64,000 nt of DNA, taken from positions 10,001 through 74,000 of the forward strand of contig CM064873.1 in NCBI GenBank assembly GCA_032719365.1. The letters run 5' to 3'. Positions 35,701 through 48,100 of this stretch are shown piece after piece. The notes under the pieces were generated by a model. It was not told where the DNA came from. It did not search any database and was given only the letters and a program-made list of their open reading frames with translations. The stretch comes from Prinsepia uniflora (Eukaryota > Streptophyta > Magnoliopsida > Rosales > Rosaceae). Positions within the stretch are counted from its first letter, which is position 1; every line of letters starts with the position of its first letter. The position numbers and the translations under genes are program-made.

Positions 35701-38700
35701 CTCGATGTCACCAATGCCTTCCTCCATGGCCATTTAAATGAAGAGGCCTACATGGTTCAGCCCCCTGGCTTCACTGATCCGAACCACCCTCACCATGTGT
35801 GCCGGCTACATAAAGCACTCTACGGCCTCAAACAGGCCCCTCGGGCTTGGTTTGCCCGTTTCAGCAGTTTTCTTCTCCAATATGGCTTTCACCAGAGCAG
35901 GGCAGACCCTTCTATGTTTGTTCTTCATCGCCCACCATGTGTCCTCTACCTCCTATTGTATGTGGACGACAACATCCTAACCGGCAACTCACCAAAGGCC
36001 CTGTCCACCTTTATGACTTCCCTAGCAAAAGCCTTCGACATAAAAGACCTGGGCTCACTCCACTACTTCCTGGGTATTGAAGCTCGACCCACCACAACTG
36101 GCCTAACCCTCACCCAAGACAAATATACTGTTGGACTTCTCCACCGCAGCGGCCTCGCTGATTGCAGACCTGCCCCTACCCCTGTAGCCTCCAAACACGT
36201 CCTTTCTGCCACTATTGGACAGCCCCTAACAAACCCCTCAACCTATCGACAACTGGTTGGCACCCTCCTCTACTTAACCCTCACACGGCCGGACATTTCC
36301 TATGCTGTACAGAATGTTGCCCAGTTCATGAGCAAGCCAACCGATGCCCACCTCACTGCTGTAAAGCGCATCATCAGATACCTCAAAAGCACCTTAGGCA
36401 CAGGTCTTCATATTCAGCGCTGCAGATTTCCCCTCACCCTCCAAGCATACTCAGATGCCGATTGGGCAGGATGCCCTGACACCCGCCGCTCAGTCAGTGG
36501 GTTCTGCGTGTTCCTAGGTTCCAACCTCATATCCTGGTGTGCCAAGAAACAGAAAACTGTTTCTCGTTCCAGTTCAGAGGCTGAATACCGGGCCCTAGCC
36601 TATACTTGTGCCGACACGATCTGGATCCTAAGCCTTCTACAAGACCTGCAAATTCTACCCCAGTTGCCCCTGCTTCTCTACTGCGACAACATGAGTACTG
36701 CCCACATGACAGCAAACCCGGTCTTCCATGCTCGTACCAAGCACATTGCCATTGACTACCACTTCCTACGTGAAAGAGTTGCCGCTGGCACCCACCGTGT
36801 TCTCTTTGTCCCTTCAGCAAATCAACTAGCTGACCTCTTCACAAAGGGACTCCCTATTTCCCGTCACCAACAACTTGCGTCCAAACTTGTCACCCCAAGG
36901 GTGCCTAGTTTGCGGGGGGATGTAAAACCGTGTACACTAATCCCTATAGACTGCTAAACTTGTATAGCTGTAGACACTAGACATCTGGACCTGTAGAATT
37001 AAGACAGACATGCACACACTAGATTCACACATCTGTCCTAGGTAGTTAATAGCAGTTAAGATAAGTTTAAGACAGAAATAACTGTCTAACCTTATCTGTT
37101 GTAAACATCTATAAATATAGCCGTAGGCTATGTGAATAATACAAGGAAAATTTACCATTTCTACAAAATACAACAAACAACAAAATTAAGGATGATAAGA
37201 ACCTGGATATTATTTATCAAGATCTGGGGATCTTTCACAGATTCCATAGCTTGCATAATTTTCTTTTCATCTGCTGGACTAAGGGACTCAATACTACACG
37301 GCTTAAGAACTTCAGTGAGGCAATCCCACAGTTTAGGAAGCTTATCAAATAATGAAGCACCAAAGTTCAAACAAAGATGCTTGAGTGCAAGCTCAGATCC
37401 TCGTCTGCTAATAAATCCCTCAACCTTCGACCGATCTTCACTACCAGCCAGCACATGAACCTTTGATTTCTGCTTCCCAGTACTTGTAGAGAGGAGACCT
37501 TGATCATCAATGATATCTATAGAACTGATTACCGTAGCTTGTGGTGTCTCAGTGGGATCCATGCATGTTAAATTACATATATTCTTAATTAACTTATCAT
37601 TTGGACTGGGCCTACGAGATGTACAGCGAGAAATAAGCTCTGCAAGTGCCTCAGCTGCCTTCTCTTGCAGAATTTCCTCCTTCCAAGCAAATTTAACACA
37701 CATTAGAACAAATAAAAATCTGTATAATTAAGAAAGTATTTAAATTTAGGGCATTTACTTGTTCTCTTTTGATGGAAGCCATCAAAGGTAAAATAATCGG
37801 ATTTAGTCGTCCAGGAAGGTCTGACATCCAAACAACCGAAGCAGCAAGAAGAGAAGAGACAGTAACATGAAGATTGCTCTGCCAATGTTCCAGAAAGTAA
37901 TAGTGAGCATAAGGAGACTTCTCAAATATATTAAAAATCAGTAGGGAAAAGCTAAAAATAAAACCCCCAACAAAGATGAAACAGGTCAGACAACAATTCT
38001 ATATGTACAAACCATCGATGGATCCTTTTACATAGCATATCAAGAACTTAAAGAAGGATTATCAAGATTCTGCAACTACAAACCCAGACATACCTGAACA
38101 CATTTTAAATATCCTGAAGTGGTCAAAAGTCGTTGTTTTGCTGACTCTATGTCATCGACAACTTGCCTTTCCAAAGACTCATGCCCCGCAATCTCACTGC
38201 ACAACATTGGAAGTTTCGATGCAAAAGTAATAGCCTCATCCGCGCTCAAACTTTCCAACTGAATTTTGTTAGTAGACAACATAGTCTCGAACATACCCGA
38301 TGATTGAATAGCATTTAACAACTGACTAGCCTCGCATCTCATCTTACAATATGTTCTTGAAAGCTCAGAATAGGGAAAACGTGCCTCTTTTGTAGGCTCA
38401 GAACATGCTAACAAATTTAACAGACAATTTTTTATATTGTTTGGAAACCCCGACAGAACTTCAGAATCTTCAGAGACACCCGCTCTTTTAATCTCTTTGA
38501 ACCAAGCAATAAGAACCATAGAAGCCACCTGATTGAATATGATGATTTAGATTTAACAATACCAATAGAGCAAGAGGAGGATGGTCGAAAATTTCATTTA
38601 AAATTAAATGGTACCTGCAGCTGGACACCAGATGAAGAGTTAAGGGCATTAGTCAGTGGATCAATTACATACTGCATTGAGCCTTCTAGTAATCTTGAAG

Positions 38701-39053
38701 CAAAAACTCCCAATGCTGCTGCTGTAACAACTCGAGTACGAGTTACAGACTGTTCGACATCTGCACCAACAACTATATGAACATTATTGATCAAAGGATC
38801 TCCGGCTTTTTCTTCTGGAATGGACCCCTTAGCAGATTCCAACCCAATGTTTCTCCAGGACTCATTTTCAAGCTTCACAGCTCTCATTTTAGCAGCTGCT
38901 TTGAAATGACTCTTCCGCGGGAGAGCAACAGGCCAAAACATCTTTGTAGAATCCAATGCCGAACCATAGGAAGTAGTTGCAAGTTCTATCCAAGAAGACA
39001 TATATGACCTTGCAGCATTTTCCAGGTCCCCTACTGGGCACTAATGCAACCAA

Positions 39054-39109
<56 letters not shown>

Positions 39110-42100
39110 GTCAGATCATCAGACTGAGCATAACATTTAAAAATAACCATTAGTAAAATGAAACCGAATGTATAAAAATAAGATGATTTCAGGATGAAAG
39201 ATACAACAAGAATGAGCTAAGGAATGACCAAGGAAATAACCCAAGGGCACAGCAGGTACAGCTACAGATAATCATTAGAAGTTTGGACAATTAGGAGCGT
39301 TTCATATATAAGTAATGCATATATGTATTATATGCATTAGAAACACACTCATGTGAAAGCAGAACACTATTTTCTTCTTGGAGACAACAGAAAAAACAAG
39401 CACATATGATAATCATGAAAGCCTTCATTATCACAAAGTACCTGAACAAGGAGCCTCCAAACTCTTTCTGAACGCTTCAAAATGTCTTTGTTTGATTCAA
39501 GCAGCAAATTCTGAAAAACAATGCATAGGGTATCGCCCAAGATGAAAGAAGGCCAAAATGAAGTACTTGTAGGCTCAGAGATGCTCCTTTTATATCCTGC
39601 TTCGAGTAGTCGCTCCTGCAAATTAAAGCACAAAGTATAGAGAATTAGCACATATAATAAACACAAATACATAAACATATACTTACAATCTGATGGATAA
39701 AGGACACATGTAAACAGATACTAGTACGCAAACAAGTGAAAATAAATATATAAACCCATACAAAATTATGTACAACTATAAGCATTTAAGCTTAAATACT
39801 AGAAAACAGCGAATTGATGCCGGTAAAATAATTACTAAATGTAACACATAAAATATGAATAGATCAAGCAATTGGTAGTGATGGGAAAACTGGAAGGCAA
39901 TTGAAACCAGCCAGAGAGTTGCATTACAGTTAATGGGGATTGGCAGTGTCCTGCTAGATCCAATCAGCTTCTCATCATTGAAATGTGTTACGTGTTAAAT
40001 AACCCTAGCCGGATCTGGTTCTTTAATGTAACCAACGGCAATAGACTAAAAACTAGCAATATTTAGGAAACTTAGAAACACACAAGAATTATACTGGTTC
40101 GGCAGAACTTTTGCCTACGTCCAGTTGTGATTTCTCTTGGTAGAGAAATCACGGCTCCTTTTATTAATAATAGAGATTACAGAACTTTTCTAACCCTAGA
40201 ACTAATCTCAAAAACTCTTAGTTGTTCTAACTGTTTTTCCTCTCTTAGAAATAAGCCTTGCCTCACCCTATTTATAGATATAAAGTTGGCATACATGTCC
40301 CAAGGCCGATTGAATTCCTCTTCCTAAGAGGGATAGGAATTTAGCCTTATTTTAAACCTAATTAAATAAGGAAACCAGAAATTCTTTTCTAATCCCTTTT
40401 GGATAAGAATTGGTATACCTCTAATTTTCCTAAAACAATTATAAACCAACTAGGACATAATTGACGAGCCAAAACCTAACAATCTCCACCTTGGTGAGTC
40501 AAACCAAGTCTTGATCGTTGCACCCAAGAGTATCTTTGAACTTCCTTGAAGTAGCTCTGGAAATCTTCAAGAGTCTTCACCTTGGCAAACTTCATCTTGC
40601 CTCATTGCACCTCAAGTGAGAAGGTGCTCCACTTTAATCAATCAACAAGATTGATCAAGTTCAAGCAATACTTGAACTTCTTGGCCGACACTATCTTTGT
40701 AAGGTAATCTGCGGGATTGTCATCCGTATGGATCTTTTCAATCCAAATCTCCTTAGACTCCACCCAATTTCTGATTTTGTGATATCTTACTTCAATGCGT
40801 TTTGATCTTCCAGAAAAAACTCCATTCTTTGACAAGTGAATGGCACTTTGACCGTCACACTTCAGCTTCACACAATCTTGAGTGATTCCCATTTGACTTA
40901 CCAAACCACTAAGCCAAATTGCTTCCTTTCCAGCTTCGGCCAATGTAATATATTCTGCCTCTGTGGTTGACAAAGCTGTAATTGGTTGTAGTAGTGCCCT
41001 CCAACTTATCAGTCCTCCTGCGCATGTAAACACATAACCAGAAGTTGACCTTCTCTTGTCCAAGTCCCCTGCATAATCGGCATCCACATATCCCAATACC
41101 CCTGCATGTTCCTTTTGCTTTTCAAACATAATCTTTTGTCGCCAAGAACCCTTCGAATAATGCAAAATCCACTTCACTGCCTCCCAATGTTGCCTTCCTG
41201 GATTTTGCCATGTATCTGGAAACGACACTGATTGCTTGAGCTATACATGAGGCAGCCCACGACATTAGCATAAGGCACCTTCTCCATTGCTTGCTGCCCT
41301 TCCTCAGACTTAGGACACTGTTGCTCACTTAACTTCAAGTGGGCTGCCAAAAAGTCGAAACTGTCTTTGCTTCTTGCATGCTAAACCTCTCAAGAACCTT
41401 CTGAATATACATGGCTTGTGATATCCGGGTCCTTCCTGCAGTCTTATCTCTCTGAATTTCCATACCACGGATCTTCTGAGCTGCACCTAGATCCTTCATG
41501 TCGAACTCCTCACCCAACATCTTCTTCAAGTCTCGAATTCTAGACTTGTCTTGACACGCGATTAGCATGTCATCCACATATAGCAATAGCAATATGATTA
41601 TCCCATCTTGGAATACAAGATTATACACGCAACAGTCATATAAAGATCTTCTAAAATTAATGTTCAGCATGAAGTAATCGAACCTTTTATACCACTGTCT
41701 TGGAGACTGTTTCAGGCCATACAGAGACTTCTTTAGTTGACATACTAAGTTTTCTTTCCCATTCTCAACAAACCCTTCTGGTTGAGCCATGAAAATTGTC
41801 TCCTCAAGATCCCCATAAAGAAATGTTGTCTTCCCATCCATCGGCTCAATTTCCATGTCATGCTGAGTTGCCATTGCTAAAAGCAATCTGATAGAAGTAT
41901 GCTTGACTACGGATGAAAAGATTTCATCATAATCCACCCGTTCCTTTTGTGAGTACCCTTTAGCCACAAGACTTGCTTTGAATCTAACAGCTTCTTGTTC
42001 ATGTAGTCCTTCCTTTTTTCTAAATACCCACTTGCATCCAACTAGCTTTCTGTCTTTGGGCTTAGGAACCAATTCCCAAACAGAGTTCTTGTAAAGAGAC

Positions 42101-45100
42101 TCCATTTCTTCTGTCATAGTACTTATCCAACTAACTCGCTCATTACTTGCTATAGCTTCTTGATAAATAGTTGGATCTCCTTGACTAATGTTGAGAGCAT
42201 AATTAACTTCGTCTTGGTCAAACCCAAATTTGTCAGGTTTCTTCTTGTTCCGATTAGGTTTGTCCAGTGCTATGCATCTCTGGAATGCAAGTGGATTGTT
42301 GGTTCTGAACCCTTTGGGATGTCTAGCGGATTGGAGTGCCTTCAATCTGCCTTGTTTCTTGCTCCACCTGATTCCTAACTGGTGAACGATGTTGATGCTC
42401 ATCTTCTTCCTCAAAACCATCAGATTCTGTATCTTGCTCAATTTGCTCCACCTAAGCTTCTTCCTTATCTGACTTTATTAACGGAATCCTTGTTGCTTCA
42501 GTTTTAGCATCGTCTTTATTCTCGCTACTACTCTCGACTTTATTTAGAGGCATGGTAGTCTCATCAAAGACAACATCTCGGCTGACAACCTTTTTCTTGT
42601 TGTTGAAATCCCAAAGCTTGAAACCCTTTACTCCTTTCTCAAAACCTAAGAATATACTATGCGTAAATTTTGGTTTGAGCTTGGACCTTTCATCACTTGG
42701 AATATGTGCGTAAGCACTACAGCCGAATACCTTGAGCTTGGAATAGTTCACTGGCTTCTCAGACCATGCCTCCTCTGCACTCTTAAAACCGAGAACCGTA
42801 GATGGTGATCTGTTAATCAAATAACTCGCATGATTAATAGCCTCTGCCCAGAAACTATCGGGCAATCCTGCATGAAATCGCATGCTCCTCTCTCTCTCCA
42901 TGAGAGTTCGATTCATCCTCTCAGCACCTCCATTTTGTTGGGGATTTTTCTTTACTGTGAAGTGACTTATTATGCCTTCTTGTTTGCAGTAATTCGTAAA
43001 CTCATTACTTGTATATTCACCTCCATTGTCACTTCTCAAGTACTTGATCTTTCTTCCAGTTTGATTCTCGGTTTCTGTTTTCCATTCCTTGAATTTTGCA
43101 AAAACCTTGGATTTCTGCTTCATGAAATACACCCAAATCTTCCTAGAAAAATCATCCATGAAAGTAACAAAGTACCTAGCTCCACCTTTTGACTTGGTGG
43201 GTGCAGGTCCCCTGTAGAATTTCTGGAATGTGTTGTTTACATTAATAGCCGAAGGGCTTATTTATACAAGTCTGTGAGAGAGATAACTCAGAACAGTTAT
43301 CTCTCTTTATCCAGAAATAACTTCCTAAAACTGTCTAGGTAACTAACTATGGACATCTGTCTGAAACCTGTCCTAACTGTCTACATGTGTGTAAGTTGTA
43401 CAAGTGTACTGTCAGATAAACCTAACTAGTGTATGCGGCTAGTGTATACATATATCATCTTACATCCCCCCGCAAACGAGGCACCCCTTGGGTGACGAGT
43501 TTGGATGCAAGAGAGCCGTGTCTGTGAACAGAGAGGCCTTTGGTAAAAAGATCAGCAAGTTGTGCAGCAGAAGGGACAAATTGGACTTTGTGAGTGCCTG
43601 AGGCAACTCGTTCTCTTAGAAAATGGTAGTCCAGTGCGATGTGCTTGGTGCGGGCATGGAACACTGGATTGCTGGTCATGTATTTGGTGCTGAGGTTGTC
43701 ACAGTATAGAGTGATAGGCAGGGCTGGAAGAACACCTAGTTCGCGAAGTAGACTGAGTAGCCAGAGAGTATCTGCACATGTATAGGCGAGAGCCCTGTAT
43801 TCTGCCTCTGAACTAGAGCGAGAAACAGTCTTGTTTCTTCGCACACCACGATATTAGGGTTGAGCCAAGAAAGATGCAGAAGCCTGTGATGGATCTTCTG
43901 GTGTCTTTGCAACCAGCCCAATCTGCGTCTGAAAAGGCCTGAATACGGAGGGGAAATAGGGATTTAGTGATGTTGATTCCATGACCAAGAGTGCCTTTGA
44001 GGTACCGAATAATTCTCTTCACTGCTGTGAGATGGACATCAGTGGGGGCACTGAGGAACTATGCAACTTGTTGTACGGCATATGAGATGTCCGGGCGTGT
44101 GAGGGTTAGGTAGAGAAGGGCGCCCACTAGTTGTCTATAGGCAGATGCATCCGTGAGGGGTTCACCAGTAGTGGTAGAGAGGACCTGTTTAGCAGCTACT
44201 GGAGTTTGAGCTGGTTTACACTCTGTGAGGCCACTGCGTTTCAGGATGTCCAAAGTGTACTTGGTCTGAGTGAGGTGGAGGCCAGTGGCAGTGGATGTGG
44301 CTTCAACGCCCAAGAAGTAGTGGAGGGGGCCTAGGTCTTTAATGGCAAAGGCATGAGCCATGGTTGTCATGAAGGAGGAGATAGCTGGCTACGAGTTTCC
44401 TGTTAAAACAATGTCATCGACATAGAGAAGAAGATACATCATGATAGAATCCTTACTGTAGACAAACATGGACGGATCTGCCCTGCTTTGTAGGAAACCA
44501 TAGGTGAGGAGGAAGTGGCGAAACCTATCAAACCAGGCCCTTGGGGCCTGTTCGAGGCCATAAAGAGCCTTATGAAGTCTGCAAACATGATTAGGATGAG
44601 AGGGATCTGTGAATCCAGGAGGCTGGACCATGTATACTTCTTCATTGAGGGTACCATGGAGAAAAGCATTGGTGACATCTAATTGTCTGAGAGGCCAGTT
44701 TTGTGAGACAGCAAGGGCTAGGACTACCCGGATGGTGGGGGGTTTTACCACAGGGCTGAAGGTTTCAGTATAGTCAAGGCCTTCTTGTTGGTGAAACCCT
44801 TTGGCGACTAATCTGGCTTTGTAGCGTTCAATGCTGCCATCAGCATGTCTTTTAATCCGAAACACCCACTTGCAGCCAACAGGATTTGCATGTGGTGGTA
44901 AAGGAACAAGGGACCAGGTCTGTTGCTTCATTAAGGCATCATACTCATTTTGCATGGCTGCTGTCCATGTGGAGTGTTTAGAGGCTTGTTTGTAGGTTGT
45001 GGGTTCAATTTGGGAGGTATCAGCCAGGAAGGCTTGGGGAAGAGGGTATTTGGTGGCAAATAGAAGATGTCTAGACTTGGAGATGCCTACTTTGCTGCGG

Positions 45101-48100
45101 GTGACCATTGGATGGATGTTAGGAGGCCGAGAGGTGGTAGAGACTAGGTGTGCAGGGGCTGGTTGGGCTGGGGACAGGGTGGCTGGTGTAGTTGATTGTG
45201 GTGGGGTAGTGGGAGATACAGACCCGTCTGTGGAGGGGAGAGTTGGGGTACAGGATGTGTTGGATTCTGCAGCAGTTTCTGGTCGGGGGCTATGAGGGGG
45301 AGATGGAGGAGGGGGAAGAGGTGATGTGTGGGCTGGATTCTGTGAGGGAATAAGAGTAATAGGAATAAAGGAGAAACCTGAGGAAGAAGGGTTTGTAGAA
45401 GGAGTGGTATGAGTGGAAGGAAAGTGGTGTTCATTGAAGATGACATGCCTACTGATGTAGACACGTCCAGTGGGCATGTGGAGACACCTGTAACCAGCAT
45501 GGTGTGGGCTGTAGCCTAGGAAAATGCAGTGGAGAGAGCGTGGTTCTAATTTATGTTGGGTGTATGGGCCTAGGTAGGGATAACAGGATGAACCAAATAC
45601 ACGAAGAAGGTGGTAAGGAGGATGACGGCCATGTAAAGTGTAGTAAGGGGTGGACCATTTTAGGACTGGTGTAGGTAGCAAATTGATTAGAAAGACAGCA
45701 GTGGAGACAGCCTCTGCCCAATAAGAATAGGGCAGACCAGCAGTGAGGAGTAAGGTTCTGCCCATTTCAGAGATGTGCCTGTGTTTGCGTTCTGCGAGGC
45801 CATTCTGTTGGGGTGTGTGTGGACAGGAGAACCTGTGAAGAATGCCGTGTTGGTGGCAGAGGTCTTTAAAGGCATTATTGTCAAATTCCTTGCCACCATC
45901 ACTCTGAAATTGCTTGATGGTGGTAGAGAATTGTGTTCTGACATATTTTAGGAAATTGGAGAAGTGAGAAAAGACCTCAGATTTGAGGCGCATTGGAAAA
46001 ATCCAGGTGTACCTGGTGTAGTCATCTGTAAAGAGAACATAGTATCGAAATCCAGAAACAGAGGGGACAGGAGACATCCATACATCCGAGTGAATGAGAT
46101 CAAACGATTTTATTGATTTGTGTACAACAGGAGTAAAAGACAAACGAGTCGATTTTCCTAAGGCACAACTATTACAAAAGCTGAATTTATTTAAGTTAGC
46201 AGCAGGATTGAGTAGATGTTGAGACGCCAAGACTTGAAGGACTTGATGAGAGGGATGACCTAATCGACTGTGCCACAGAGATGGGGAACTGGTGGACAGC
46301 AGGGCGTGCGGTGGGAGTGATTCTTGTGGTTGGATGGGATACAAACCCTCTCTACATGGGCCCTGAAACAGAACAGCTTGTGTGTGTAAGTCCTGAATGA
46401 TAAAGTGAGATGGGAAGAATGTGATACTAACTTGCTGGTCCTTAGTAAATTGTGCCACAGATAATAGGTTTTTACGAATGGCAGGGACATGGAGTACATC
46501 AGAGAGGTTAAACTCATAGTGTCCAGAAGAGAAGTTCACATTACCAGTGTGATGGATTGGGAGAGTTTCTCCATTTCCAACCATGACATTATCATTGGAA
46601 GAAGGTGGAGTTGAGCGGGGAGGGGCGGGTAGGAGTGTCATGTGAGAGAGATAACTCAGAACAGTTATCTCTCTTTATCCAGAAATAACTTCCTAAAACT
46701 GTCTAGGTAACTAACTATGGACATCTGTCCGAAACCTGTCCTAACTGTCTACATGTGTGTAAGTTGTACAAGTGTACTGTCAGATAAACCTAACTAGTGT
46801 ATGCGGCTAGTGTATACATATATCATCTTACAACCAAACATCTGAGTGAATGTAGCTGAGTTGCTTCTTGCTTCGGTTATCTGCACTGGTACTTGTGAAT
46901 GATACCTTCTTTTGCTTTCCAAGAACACAATATTCACAAAAGTCCAGTTTGCAAGATGGCACGCCTTCTAACAGGCCTTGCTTGTGTAGTTCTTGCAATC
47001 CTTTCTGACTTATGTGTCTAAGCCTGTGATGCCAGAGTTCAGTCTTGTCTTCTACACCTTGAGAAATAGCTGCTCCTCCTATTATGGTGATCCCAATTAA
47101 CTTGTACAGCTTATTGGGTTGTAGGTCACCCCGCATTACCACCAATGATCCTTTGGCTACTCTGAGTCTTCCGTCTTTAGACTCGTACCCGTAGCCGGCC
47201 TCATCTAAGGTACCCAAGGAAATCAAGTTCTTCCTTAGTCTAGGGACATATCTAACGTTCCCCAAAACTCGTATCATCCCATCAAACATTTTGATTCTAT
47301 TAGTGCCGATTCCTTTTACAGGACATGAAGAATTGTCCCCTATTAAAACTTCCCCGCTGCTGACTTCTTTGTAAGTATCGAAATATTCTTTTATTGCACA
47401 CATATGAAAGGTGCATCCGGTATCCAAAATCCAATTTGTGAGAGCCTTGGAGCCTGATGTTACTGAAAGAAGCTCCCCGTCACTCTCATGCTCGGTGACT
47501 GCACTAGCTGAACCTGAGCGTCCTTCCATCTTGGCTTTCTTCTCTTTCCAAATCTTGCAGTTCCTCTTCCAATGATCAACTGAACCACATTCGAAGCAAC
47601 CTTCCTTCTTTTCCTTCTTCTTCTTGGATTTTGACCTACCTCTGTTGCCTATTTTTTCTTCCTTTGTCTTTTCCCGCCCCTTCTCCTTGCCTTTGGCATA
47701 AAGACCCTGAGAGCTTTCAATTATATCATCTAGTTTAGCATATGACTGAAGAGCTTGAATTGCGTCTTCAAGCTTTAGAGACTCTTTCCCAAACATTAGG
47801 GTTGTTCGAAAGTGCTTGAAAGACGAAGGTAGAGACCTCAGTAAAATGATAGCCAAATCATCACCTTTGTACGTTTCTCCGACCTTTTGAAGATTAGCTA
47901 TGCAATTCTGGAACCTGCATATGTGATCTTCAATATCACCTCCTTCTTCCCGTCGAAGTCCGAATAGTTCATCCTTTAGAAAAAGTTTATTGGACATGAT
48001 TTTGCCACATGCTTCCTGGGCAGTCATCTTTTCGGTGATGTGTGACCGAACTGATCTTGTGAGATGGATCTCGATGGAACTCTTGGCCTTCTTGAGAACC

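Larger units (their letters stand above)
32444..37165 (+). mobile_element. Copia element B, full-length and recent, in BTAF1 intron 17
   Basis: Two 245-base LTRs (32444-32688 and 36921-37165, TGTAAAACCG...TTCTACA) that I read as identical, flanked by AAATA on both sides (32439-32443 and 37166-37170). Primer-binding site TGGTATCAGAGC at 32689-32700; purine tract TTTGCGGGGGGA before the 3' LTR. The insertion is in antisense orientation to BTAF1. Identical LTRs mean a very recent insertion. The single long coding frame is intact apart from its first codon (see the CDS entry). Confidence 0.97.
43213..46832 (-). mobile_element. Copia element D, gag-less, nested in element C
   Basis: Left (3') LTR 43213-43464 is complete, 252 bases, TGTAAGATG...TTCTACA on the minus strand. 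Right (5') LTR 46641-46832 is only 192 bases and lacks the last 60 bases. It runs straight into coding sequence just after the protease DTG motif, so the primer-binding site, gag and protease start are deleted. The 192 shared LTR bases differ at one position by eye, so D is much younger than C. Removing D restores C's frame. No clean 5-base target duplication is visible (TCCCC left, ACCAA right). Confidence 0.92.

Noticed and set aside
40127..40327. Short plus frames repeated at 40127 and 48442
   Set aside because: Chance frames in the two LTRs of Copia C.
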